Source of the DNA: Calliopsis andreniformis
Taxonomy: Eukaryota; Arthropoda; Insecta; Hymenoptera; Andrenidae
Length of the DNA stretch: 64,000 nt
NCBI RefSeq assembly: GCF_051401765.1
Contig: NC_135064.1
Location: 22,418,001 to 22,482,000, forward strand
Direction of reading: 5' to 3'
Under the pieces are notes generated by a model that was not told where the DNA came from, ran no database searches, and saw only the letters and a list, made by a program, of their open reading frames with translations. Positions 52,170 to 62,448 of the stretch are shown one piece after another (position 1 is the stretch's first letter; every line of letters begins with the position of its first letter). The position numbers and the translations under genes were made by a program.

Positions 52170-55009
52170 CTACAAGAGATAGAATAATATAAGAAAAGAA
52201 TAATCACGGGAATTGTAAAAATTGTGAAGACCTACTATACATGTATAGAGGAAACGTGACTTTTAAGAAGGTACAATAAATTTTCATGTTCAATTATTCA
52301 GTGAAAATTCATAGAAAATTAATTTTCAATTTTTTTTTTAATTTGCTATCAGCTCTTTTGCAGCCGATGATTAAAATTTATAACTATAATCTTTAAAATA
52401 ATGTGACATTACGTCGACAGCAACCAACGTTAGTATACCTACCATATTTAAAAGAAAAATATTAAGAATGCATTACTGTGGAATTCTTTAAGGAATAAAC
52501 TAGTTAATTTATTATGAAAGGAATATTTATGGAGAAAATACTAACCCTAATAGAATCGTGAAACTTTCTTTTTTAAGTACATGCATACATTAGTTTGCGT
52601 TTTAGTGCAAATTTATTGCAGCTTCTTAAGGATCTTTTAAAGATCTAAATTAGCAATTATAATTCCCAGTTGCAAAGTTCAGGCTTAAAGGAGAGGTTAA
52701 GTCTAAAATTAATGGGTTTTTTCACGTTACCACGAGTGTTGGATTAACTTCAAATCGGGCATGCGAGAGTTCCTCAGTCATGTCCCTCTAGACAAGAACA
52801 CGTATAGAAAATGTATTCTATTTCACATCATTTCGTGACCACAATTTCGACTTTCCTTTGACAGACATTCTGCATCGACCAAAATGTGGAAACTGACATC
52901 ACCTAGAAATTTTTACACGAAGTTACCTCAATGTACATTTTCTCTTAATTTTTTTTAAAATAATACTAATCCAAACATTCATATAAAATTTCCACTTTTA
53001 GTAGATCACGAGTGGATCTATTCGGTGATCATTTAACGAGAGAAAATTGCAAATACTTTTACAATTGGTTGAACTTCTCGGTTAAACTGTTTTCTATGAC
53101 ATTATTTTCTGATAATTAGATCATGCTAATCAAAAAAATGATAATTCGATGCAATAAGTGTTCGTGGAAAGCAGGAACCAAATTATAGTGAAATTTTCGA
53201 AAGTTTCCAGTAAACTGAGCCCAGCGTTAGAACGAGCTAACGTGGTTAACTTGGAGCGTGGGTCGGATAACCAAAATTGAGGGTCCAGCAAATATGCTAA
53301 TGTGTTTTAGAACGGGCGAGGGTCCTTTCAAAGGGGAGAAGCGTTGACGAGAAAAAGCAGGGGTGGCATTGTGAAAAAGAGCCGCACGAACGAGAGAAGA
53401 AGCTCCAAGAGTGGGCGGAGTAGATAAGAGTAAAGCGAGTATAATTACAATAAATAAGTTGTAAAAGTGAAGCAGATGGAAGTTAAGAAAGAAACAAGAA
53501 GAAAAACGACTACAGGTAGTTAAAAGCAGCAACCCAAGGCAGAGGAAGAGTAGACTCAAGAACGAAGGACGCTAATTAAAAGGAAACGGAAGAAGCAAAA
53601 TTGAAGAACAAAAATAAAATCAAAAGCCCATAGTTGAGGTTAAATATATATTGAAGTAAAGTCAAAGATAAATGAGTTTCCTCTAGAAAAGAAAAAATAA
53701 GTAACAAAGCTACAAAAAAGAAATGAAACAACAAAAGAAGGAAAGCGAAATGAAAGAAATCTAATCCTAGGAAAAAAGGAGAAAAGAGAAATAAAGGAAA
53801 GAAGAAGAGTGACAAAAATAAAAAAGATCAAGAATAAAAAAGAAGAGAATAAAAAAGAAAGAACACCAGAAGAACGAAGATCAGCCATTTAAAAACCCAC
53901 AAATTAAAGAAACTACTGCAAATCAACAGAACATTAAAAAGATAAAACATCAAACAAATACAAAGAAAAAGAAGAACGAAATGAAGACGAATCAATCCCA
54001 GAAAAAAGGAAAAAGACGAAAGAAAGGAAACGAGGGTGGCGAAAACAGGAACAGTGTTAAAACCGAAAACGAGCGGGGCTGGTGAAGAAGAAAAGACTCG
54101 GAGGACGCGAGAAGAACGAAGATCAGCGGTTTTAAGGTCCAGAGGGAGACAGAGCAGTCCATTCACACACAGTGGTTCCGCGGGGATCAATACTTGTGAC
54201 GCCGAGACACAGCGTAACAACCCCACGCCACCTACGACTCGAAAATACCAACCGTCACGGTAGAAAAAGTTTCAGATTAATGCCGCAGACACGAGCAACC
54301 AGCGTGAAATTCGAAATGACAGAATGGTACGTAGTACCACCTGGGCTGGATTTCGGGATAAATAACTAATAACCCAATTATGGGGAGTAGAGAAAAGGAA
54401 ATTGCGTGAACCGTGAAGCAACGTAATCCTGAGTGGAACAAGCGGACAGATAAATCGTGCGTGAATTTCCTGATCCGCGGGAACATGAAATTTCGTTGTG
54501 CAATGAAAATTGGGAATGGTAGGGAGTGGGATGAACGTGAAGGTTTAATTGTCTGGCATTTGTGGAACTTGAGTGACATTATACAATTAATTGTATAGTA
54601 GTTATAGGTAGGACCAGGTGATATAAAGAATGAGATTTGGGGAAATTTGGATATAAAAGTGGAATAGGGACTATCTGACAATGGATAGTTAAAGTAATTG
54701 GTACGATGAGTTATTACGTATGATTTATTCCTTGGAAATACTATTTTCCTTTTAATGGGTAAACAGTGCACTAGTAAATTAGAATAATTGGACACTTTGA
54801 AATTCAAGATCGCTTGGGCTGTAAATACTAAATAATTGCTTAAGATACATCACACGTAACTATAGCCTGAGATGAAATTGTATCTACCATTAAGCATTCG
54901 TTTATATAAGTTTCCAGTAGTCATTGACATGCCCACAGCTACCAGCCACTGGTTGCACGTGGACGATGGTTACCTCATTGCTGCTCTATCTCGCTTACCC
55001 CCAATGTCC
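52170..55009. other. Intergenic or intronic DNA with a purine-rich tandem duplication
   Basis: 52.2-53.2 kb is AT-rich with nothing recognisable. It may hold the missing upstream exons of the large minus-strand gene, but no phase-compatible exon was found. 53.3-54.2 kb is strongly purine-rich on the plus strand. Its reverse strand shows long Leu/Phe/Ser open frames that are a by-product of this composition. Confidence 0.5.
53763..54135. repeat. Purine-rich tandem duplication, period about 231-239 bp
   Basis: AATCCTAGGAAAAAAGGA near 53763 matches AATCCCAGAAAAAAGGA near 53994. GAAGAACGAAGATCAG near 53870 recurs near 54109. The sequence between is alignable but diverged. A third, weaker unit may precede it. 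Confidence 0.55.
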
Positions 55010-55387
55010 CTAGTGGGAGACAATTCTTGATTTATTAAATATATCGTATTTTGCGTATTCTATCCCCTCGTGTCTTATTGTTATAAGACCGTAGAAACGA
55101 GGATTTCTCCGATTATATAAATTTGGAGTCAGCAGTTCCGTCCAGCCAAGGTCACTTCGGTTTGAAACAGCTATCACCCTCACTTTTTCAGGCTCTCCAC
55201 GAGCCACGTGACAGATATAGTATACTGAGCCTTTTCCGCATGTATCTGTCACTTTAACGCGATCGTTGACTTTGTACCTCCATTTATCATTCGAGTTTTT
55301 CTCTTTAATTTCTGTAGCAGACTTTTCTGTACCTTTTTGTACACTTTGATAGACTCGTTTCAATATAATTAGTATATTTTGCATCTT
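55010..55387 (-). CDS. Candidate exon of an unrecognised protein, C-terminal part
   Basis: A frame of about 125 codons following a plausible acceptor (ATTCTAG|AAGATG) and ending in TAG. The product is balanced in composition, unlike the low-complexity frames nearby, with charged and aromatic residues (NDKWRYKVNDRVKVTDTCGK, YNRRNPRFYGLITIRHEGIE). I do not recognise a family. It could start at its own ATG (55384) or continue from an upstream exon; the exon at 57680-57817 has the right phase. It lies between the large unknown gene and 7B2, on the minus strand. Confidence 0.4.
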   Translation of the reverse strand, partial: KMQNILIILKRVYQSVQKGTEKSATEIKEKNSNDKWRYKVNDRVKVTDTCGKGSVYYICHVARGEPEKVRVIAVSNRSDLGWTELLTPNLYNRRNPRFYGLITIRHEGIEYAKYDIFNKSRIVSH

Positions 55388-56406
55388 CTAGAATGAAATA
55401 AAAGAGGAAAATATTTTTTTTTTAAGTACAGACAGTTGTCGCGGCATTTGCCTTCCAACAAAGGAACGTGGAGTATTTGGCTGATGAACGACCATTTATG
55501 AAGTGCATATTACGAAAGATGCATTTTATGTCTCTGACAAATGGCGAGACGTAATTTTATGTTCGTGAATGTACAGAGTATTAAGCAAATATTATGTCAC
55601 AGTATAATCAGTCGAATTGCGTATGTTAATTAATTTATATAATAGAGGATTGCAATAGTGTTACTTCATACATGCAGATCTACTTGTTCTACGTTGTTAA
55701 TTAATGTTTTATCGAAATAAATGAATTAAGAACAGCCAACGAAAGAGTTGCTTGCATACAACCATGATCTAATAAGGAGGCTACAATGTTCACTGGTAAT
55801 GAGCAAGGGCAGCAATTCGATTTCGGGAATCAAGTTAGAAGCACGCAATGGAGGACAACTATTGATGGACGTTTATATACCATCGTAATGAGAGCGAGGG
55901 TCTTTTGATCTCTGACGTGGGATGCTGCCAACTTGTCCCCCTCCGATTTTGACGTACTTTTCCAGGATAGTATTACACAGACTCTTGTTCCATAAAATAT
56001 TATATGGAGCAAGAACTTGGAACATTAATATTTGACGATCAATTAAAGAAGATAGAATTGGAAATAGTGATTTCAAAATCATTTCAGAATTGAAGTGTCG
56101 GAATAATAGTTTGCGTCATCCGATACGTAAAATTGTTATTAATTATATATGTGAAACCAAAATTATTGATAAGATTAATCTTTTAGCAAAAATATTCATA
56201 TTTCATGAAAGAAAGTTACTTCGATTCGTGGATATCAGTAAGATGTGGATTAATTATGTGTGTAGTTGTTGTCTTGAAAGGCTATAAATACAGCTTGCAG
56301 GTGCTAATTCTTCAGTTGCCTCTGCGACTCTGAAGGGGACGGACCTCCCCAAGAGTCTTCAGAGGTATATACCCTATGGGTTCTCCTCTGACCCGACACA
56401 TGAATC

Positions 56407-56790
56407 CCTAGTTCCTAGTTCCTAGTTCCATATGGTCTAGTACCCCCTTCCCACTTCTTAATACCTACTTCCTAGTATCTGCTCCCTTATTTTCTGTTAC
56501 CTGTTTCTCACTTCCTAGTACCTACTTCTTCGTTCCTAGTCCCTACTCCATACATCCTAGTAGCGCACTTCCCACTTCCTAGTACCACGTCCCTATACTC
56601 TAATGCTTCCTCTCCAACTTCTACCCCATAATTCCTAGTACCTAGTCCTACTACACATTCTACAATCTCTTTTTTATCTCCCTAGTTCCTAATTCTTAAT
56701 CCCAATTATCTGATTTCTACTACCTATTATCTAGTTCTTGCTCACTATTTCATTATCTTAACTTTCTATTTTTTACTCTCTAATACCTCG
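56407..56790. repeat. Cryptic repeat of CCTAGTTCC/CCTAGTACC words
   Basis: Words such as CCTAGTTCC, CCTAGTACC, CCTACTTCC and CCCACTTCC follow one another with irregular 7-15 bp spacing for nearly 400 bp, starting with an exact triple of CTAGTTC. A degenerate simple repeat with no coding frame. Confidence 0.7.
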
Positions 56791-57679
56791 AACAACCTAG
56801 TAGTTAGAATCTTCACCTGTGATCCATAGACCTCAGTCCAGTTTTCTATTCTTTCTTTCCTAAAATTTATAAGACTAAAGTCGCTATCATTCTGCAGAAG
56901 CACAGCAGAATCGAAGGGGAATAAATTGGATGCTTCCCCCTATCAGCCCTCATAAAAGTCACCTACTCCATTTTGCGCTTTTGTCCTGCTATCGATGGCA
57001 CTTGATGATAACATGCTCCTGCTGTCGGACACTGTCCACGATGTATGTACCTTTGCAAGTCACCTCCTATGAAACTCTGATGGAGATCACTTTCTAAATG
57101 AAATAGTGTACATAGGAAAATATTAACGATGATATCGAAGTCTAAGCAAGAAATTAATAGATGACTAAAATTATAATATAGTGGTGCAGTGGTGAGGTTT
57201 TAATAAATCTACTAACATATACATAAGCACTAGTAGACTTTGACTAGTAGGTCCATGTATCTATCTTCGTAACATTTCAACTCAAACTACTGACAATGAG
57301 TTACAATACCCAAAAATTACAACCTTCCTATACAAACACCAAAAACAGTTTCCCCCTCGCTAACCCAGAAACCAATTTTCCAGTAACGAGATGATCGTCG
57401 CTGGCAAACGAGCTCCACCGAAATCTGTCCGAAGCGGACAGACTCTCTCGAGCTCGGTACCCATTCTTAATCCCAGAAACGACGTCAGACGAGGCTGAAG
57501 TTCGTCCACAGAACGACCCTTTCGCGTAATACGCTCTTACAAATGTGGGTTGCGGGAGCGTGGGCGATGGGGCCGATGGAACGGGAGGGTAAAGCAGCGC
57601 GGAAAATACGGATCAATACTTCGATTCTGAACGAGAGCAGCGCCGCTTCCGGTAGCCAAACACGCGTGTGCGGGTGTAC

Positions 57680-57817
57680 CTTAGGACCGTAGTGCCGATA
57701 CCAGATCTCGTCGAGGATCTTCCATCGTTCCTCCTTTTTGGGATCTACTACTCTCGGTAAGTCTCGTGTCACTGCTGCATGTCGTGGGCGGACTAGTGTA
57801 ACTCTGACCTTTCCGTT
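57680..57817 (-). CDS. Candidate internal exon, 46 codons, unknown protein
   Basis: An open segment bounded by TTCTCAG|AACGG and CCTAAG|GTACAC, exactly 138 bases with phase 0 at both ends. It encodes NGKVRVTLVRPRHAAVTRDL followed by a basic, then tryptophan-containing stretch (EERWKILDEIWYRHYGPK). The surrounding DNA is less AT-rich than average. It could splice to 55387 in frame. No start codon lies in its frame, so another upstream exon would be needed. Alternatively this is untranslated or promoter sequence. Confidence 0.35.
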
Positions 57818-58316
57818 CTGAGAATCGCTGGAAACTAATGATAGCGTGAATCGTGGTTTCCTGATCGGGGGAACAATTGAGAGATTTTTGGAGCACAGAT
57901 GGATTGTGTTGAAGTTCTCCGGTATTTTTAAAGTTGGAGTAAATACACCCCCACCAATTGGAAAAACGAGTATTAGGAGACTTGCTTGATTGTAAGAAAT
58001 ATTTGGGAATGTTGTGAGAGTATTAATGAATTTTGGTAAATTTTAAGTATTCTGTACTGCATTTAATTTGTAGAAAAGTTCATTTTATTAATCAGTAATG
58101 AAGAGTGTCATAATACTTTTGAGCAGGGGTGTATATTTAAATGAAATTTTGTTAACAATATTAAACAGAAAATGTATCAAAAATAAGACAGCATCAATCT
58201 GAGTTACATCTAGAATATTTGTACATCATATAAATAATACACGTATTTCATAAATCCTCGACGATTGAAATCAGACAACCTGTTGTCAGTTTACAGACAC
58301 CCTTGCTGAAGAAACC

Positions 58317-59579
58317 ATGTACTGGATCTCCTTTCTTCTAATGGCTGTTGCTGCCCAAGCAACAATGTATATGCCTCCCTCGATCAAGGTAAAAACAAAA
58401 TCCTAAGCCTTGAAATTGAGATTCAGAATGAAAATGAAATTGTGTTTGAATGGATTCTATCACTCTTCATTTTTTGTAGGAGGAGCAATTTTTGACTGAC
58501 GCTCTCCTCCGTGACTTGATCAGTCAGATGAACAATGAGTTCGTTGACGCTGCTGACTCGTATCTAGAATATCATGACAAAGCAAAGGAAATACCCATCG
58601 AGCTGCCCGCTGACTACGATGGCATTGACACTTTGAACCCTAATCCTAGTATTCGGGATCAGGAGTACTTGCAGCACAGTACTTTGTGGAGCCACCAACG
58701 CTTGAATAATAATATTAATAAGGGGCCTGAGAGGCAGAAAGTGAAGATAGGAAGTCTGAAGAATCTGAAGGAGGAGAAAGCTGAGAATGCTTTGCCTGCG
58801 TACTGCACGCCACCGAATCCTTGCCCTGTTGGATATAGTAGTAAGTGGCTACTATTGAATCTGCCAGAAAATGTCCAATTTTAAGTAAAATTAAAATGCA
58901 GAAATCAGACAGAATATTCTGGTAGTCCTACGAAATTAATGGCAAGAGACAAGATCCTAAATTACTATATTTTCTATAAGTCTAAAAGCAGGATAACAGT
59001 CTGAAGAATTTGTTTTCTTGGTCGCTATTTTTGTTATCTTTGTATCTTCTTTGCTACTAATGAGCAAGGCAAAACTTTAACATATTATTAACAGCAGAAT
59101 CCCAATTTTCGATTTTTGGTTTGTATTCTCTTGCTTAAACTACCACTTCAATTCTAATTTCACTCCTAAGCCTACTGTATTCTGATCGCTTCTTTTACAA
59201 TATATTGCATTTGTAAGAGATTGCCAATCTAATTACCTGCACCTTGCAGGTGAAAATAACTGCATCGTGGATTTCGAGAACACAGAGGAATTCAGTCGAG
59301 ACTACCAAAGTTCACAGGACTGCATGTGCGACAAGGAGCACATGTTTAATTGTCCTGTTGACTCTAACAGCAATAGTCTACCAAGTGTGCGCATCCCGAA
59401 TGCGAATTTCAATCAAATTGTGGATCAGTTTCAAGCGGTAAAATAAGCGATTGACTCTGTTTCCTGTAGATTAGAAAGATGAATTATTAATGCAGTATTT
59501 CTTTTAGGAAGAAAATCCATTCTTCCGTGGTGAAAAATTGCCGATTGCAGCTAAGAAAGGTATAAATGTCGTCTACTAA
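58317..59579 (+). CDS. 7B2: Neuroendocrine chaperone 7B2 (secretogranin V), complete, four coding exons
   Basis: Secretory-pathway chaperone that helps prohormone convertase 2 (amontillado in insects) mature and inhibits it until release. Exons: 58317-58388, 58480-58840, 59250-59437, 59508-59579; 230 residues, phases close. Visible: signal peptide MYWISFLLMAVAAQA; an acidic, poorly ordered N-terminal region with LLRDLISQMNNEF; the family core YCTPPNPCPVGYSS (about 132-145) with cysteines 133, 139 and 149; then NTEEFSRDYQSSQDCMCDKE and HMFNCP. The last exon encodes the C-terminal inhibitory peptide region, with NPFFRGEKLP and the paired lysines 223-224 in IAAKKG. No multibasic furin site precedes this peptide, unlike in vertebrate 7B2. 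The first ATG after the 5' flank was taken as start because it begins the signal peptide. Confidence 0.95.
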
Positions 59580-60620
59580 AATGTCTAACATATCCTAAAG
59601 AATTGTAGACATAAGCCACTAATATAACATTAAAGTATTTTATCTTCGATCCGTGTGTGTGCAAGTTAAAAATAAGATCGATGAAAAAGTTTATAATTGA
59701 CAGATTTTAAAGATTTTACATAAATCAGAAATCGGGTTGCATATTTAAATATTTTAATATAACATCGTCTTTAATGCTGTTCAAATGATATTTTAAAATT
59801 GTTGTACAAAATTGTTGCACATAATTACATAACTAACTTTTTGACTGACGATTCAGTGAGAATTTAAATAAGAGAGATATTACTAATAGGAATTAAACTG
59901 ATGTTCTTAAACTGATTTTAGTATTTATATCTTTGCATTTTATGTCTAGAAATAAAAAAAAAAGCTGTAAAAGTTACAGTCAGTCAAAGAGTAAAATGAG
60001 AGAATACCCTATAAATGTGTTATGTTTTTATAGACAATATATATTTCGTTACCAAGAGTTATTATAACTCTTAATTATAATTACCTAAGTGGTAAGAATC
60101 CTAATTAAAGGAATATTGTTGTTGATTTGCAAAACAGGAAATATGAAATAACGTTAGATGATTCAGTTATATAACATACACATACTTTTATGGCAACTTT
60201 CTTGATATCTTATCTCTTACTTAAACGATAAGAAACTATAAATGTTATGGATGTGCCACATTTATCTACTATATTTTTATTTTCATATAGTGACGCGATA
60301 TCGACCACTATTTTTATCGTTTATGATATTAAAAAATACATATATTTTGAAACAATACTTTGTATCCATTTATTTCCTTGTATATAAAAATTGTATATTT
60401 ATAAATTACATAAGAAAGCTATCACATTATTGTACAATTTGTATAGAATATTTGTACAAATTTGTTACACAGTTAATTTGTTGCACCATCTTAGTTACAA
60501 TTCTTAATTTTGCACTGACTCTTATATACAATGTTCAGTTTTGCTAATAAATAATATTTATACTACTAATAATTTATATTGGCGAAATAAGCAAATCAGC
60601 TTTAGAATCTCAAAATACTG
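59580..60620. other. Interval between convergent 7B2 and TBP-like genes
   Basis: Very AT-rich 1 kb that must hold the 3'UTRs of both genes. No coding frame of note; the frame at 60242-60547 is T/A-rich and hydrophobic by composition. Confidence 0.6.
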
Positions 60621-61768
60621 CTATTGTTTTCTGAAGCTTTTTAAAATTGGGTATATATTGTTCAATGCATCTTTCAATTCAGTCCTATTTTTTGCTCCTA
60701 GAACATTGTAAATATTTACATAATTTTAAACAAAATATTACAAACAAAACATTCTCCAACACAATTAAGTCTCACCTGTTAACACAATTTTTCCATTCAC
60801 AAATATTAATAACACCACCCTTGGTGATATCATTCTATATATAAGCCCAGGGTAAAGCTCAGGCTCATAACTAGAGAATTGTCCATGTATATGATTTAAA
60901 TTCTCTAGTTTAATTGGGAACTTTAAGTCACACGTGGCAACTATATTTTGTATTTTAAAATTATAAAATTTCACCTGTTCAAACACAAAATTCAATAAAG
61001 CACAAATGAAAATGACAGAACGTAGTCTCGCTTCAATATTAACCAAATTAAAACAATACTGTTTCGTACTGGAAATCCTAGCTTCTGAATTATTCTAGCA
61101 AACTTTCTTGTCGCTAAATAAGAATCCTCCTCACACCTTGCCCCAGTGCACACTAGCTTCCCAGAATGAAAGATCAACGCAGTGGCTCTGGGATTACGAA
61201 TTCTCATAATCAAACCAGTAAATCTCGCTGGATTATATTCAGAGTTCCGTGTTCTTGTATTTATATACATAAGTTGTAATTCCATGCCTAAATTAACTGT
61301 AGAAACAACATTCCTAGAAAAAAGTAACGTTACATTATTCATTAAATATTTCTTCAATTAAAAAATACACAAAATGATACAGTCAACTAAAAAATACTCT
61401 AACTACTACAAAATTAAAAAAAGGATAATACTAGTTACTAAATTAAACAATTTCATTCACAGGAATCATTCAATCACTTCTTAACTTACTGTAAACATGG
61501 TTCTATAACTTCTTTTGTACTATTGGCTGGGGTCATTGGACTTATCATCGACTGGGGATTAACATTTTGCGATGTGCTCGGCCGCGGAACATTGGTCTAG
61601 AAGTAAAACATGTAAATTAGAAAGTGTATGAGTAAATCCACAACGAGAGAAACATATTTCTTCGCTTACCGATTGCGGCGGAGCCATCGAGTTCTCCTCG
61701 CCAGCATTTTTAGCAGGATTATTCAATAACCTCCTTAACTCGTTGTCTTCTTGTGCGACTGCGGTCAT
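60621..61768 (-). CDS. Divergent TATA-binding-protein paralogue (TRF-like), complete, five exons
   Basis: General transcription factor family that bends promoter DNA by inserting phenylalanines. Exons in coding order: 61670-61768, 61490-61596, 61070-61313, 60776-60974, 60621-60697; 241 residues, phases close. A short N-terminal region without the long polyglutamine tract of TBP (though it keeps [13 protein letters not shown]) precedes the two-repeat saddle at about 69-241. Repeat 1 has NVVSTVNLG and [20 protein letters not shown]. Repeat 2 has [15 protein letters not shown] and ends ILKSFRKQ. Of the four DNA-intercalating aromatic positions, three are Phe (100, 117, 208) and one is Tyr (191, ELYPG instead of the usual ELFPG). 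The core differs from ordinary animal TBP at many normally invariant sites, so this is more likely a second family member than the canonical TBP, which I expect elsewhere in the genome. Head-to-head with IFT52. Confidence 0.88.
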
Positions 61769-62448
61769 TTTATTTCAACTTGCTATTAAATACCGAAATC
61801 TTTACAGTCACATGGACCTCCGGGCATTTCGAACGCCATTCGCGATCTGTGCATCATCTGCAACGCCATCTGCGTTTCATCAGCTGATCACTAATTTGCA
61901 TATTTGTGCAATAAGAAAACTGCACGTAATGCATTCATTAACCTGATTTAAATCGTTCATGATCAATGGGACACGTATGTGGCGGGAATTATGAAAGTGG
62001 TTTAACTCGAAAATTGAAAAAATATTGAATTCATCACTTATCTTGTATTATTATGATTTAGTTACAAAATGTAAGTGGTAAATTCAACTTATTTAGATTT
62101 TTTACATAAGCCACTTTCAAAATTGTCAGCACATATGTTCTACTTATTTTTTTCTGTTATTGCATCTAGAGTAACATGACACTAATTTGTATATTGTACA
62201 ATTAAAACCATGATTATTTCATTTTACTACGTCCCTGGAAAATATCGCGCCAACAGCCAATTACATACAAAAGTTTGATATGCCACAGTTGCTATTAGCA
62301 ACGTGTCCTGCATGTAATTCCGCAATTGTAAGCACCATTGTCGTTGACTACAGGATGTAAACGTAAAAAAGAGTTACATACGTGAAACCGTCTTAAAAAG
62401 TTTCACAGACACAATCGTTTCATTCAGGACAGCAAAGTGACAATCATT
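61769..62448. promoter_or_regulatory. 680 bp head-to-head promoter region, TBP-like gene and IFT52
   Basis: The two initiator codons diverge with 680 bases between them. No open frame of interest lies inside. An RFX-type palindrome lies 147 bases before the IFT52 ATG. Shared promoter use is inferred from spacing only. Confidence 0.6.
62288..62302. promoter_or_regulatory. RFX X-box, GTTGCTATTAGCAAC
   Basis: Perfect inverted repeat of the RFX half-site RGYAAC with a 3 bp spacer, located 147 bases before the IFT52 start. RFX factors are known to drive intraflagellar-transport genes through such sites close to the start in flies, worms and vertebrates, so position and sequence agree with a working site. 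Confidence 0.85.

Noticed and set aside
53227..54226. Overlapping minus-strand frames rich in Leu, Phe and Ser that look like signal or membrane proteins
   Set aside because: They are the complement of a purine-rich low-complexity tract with a tandem duplication; composition alone gives the hydrophobicity.
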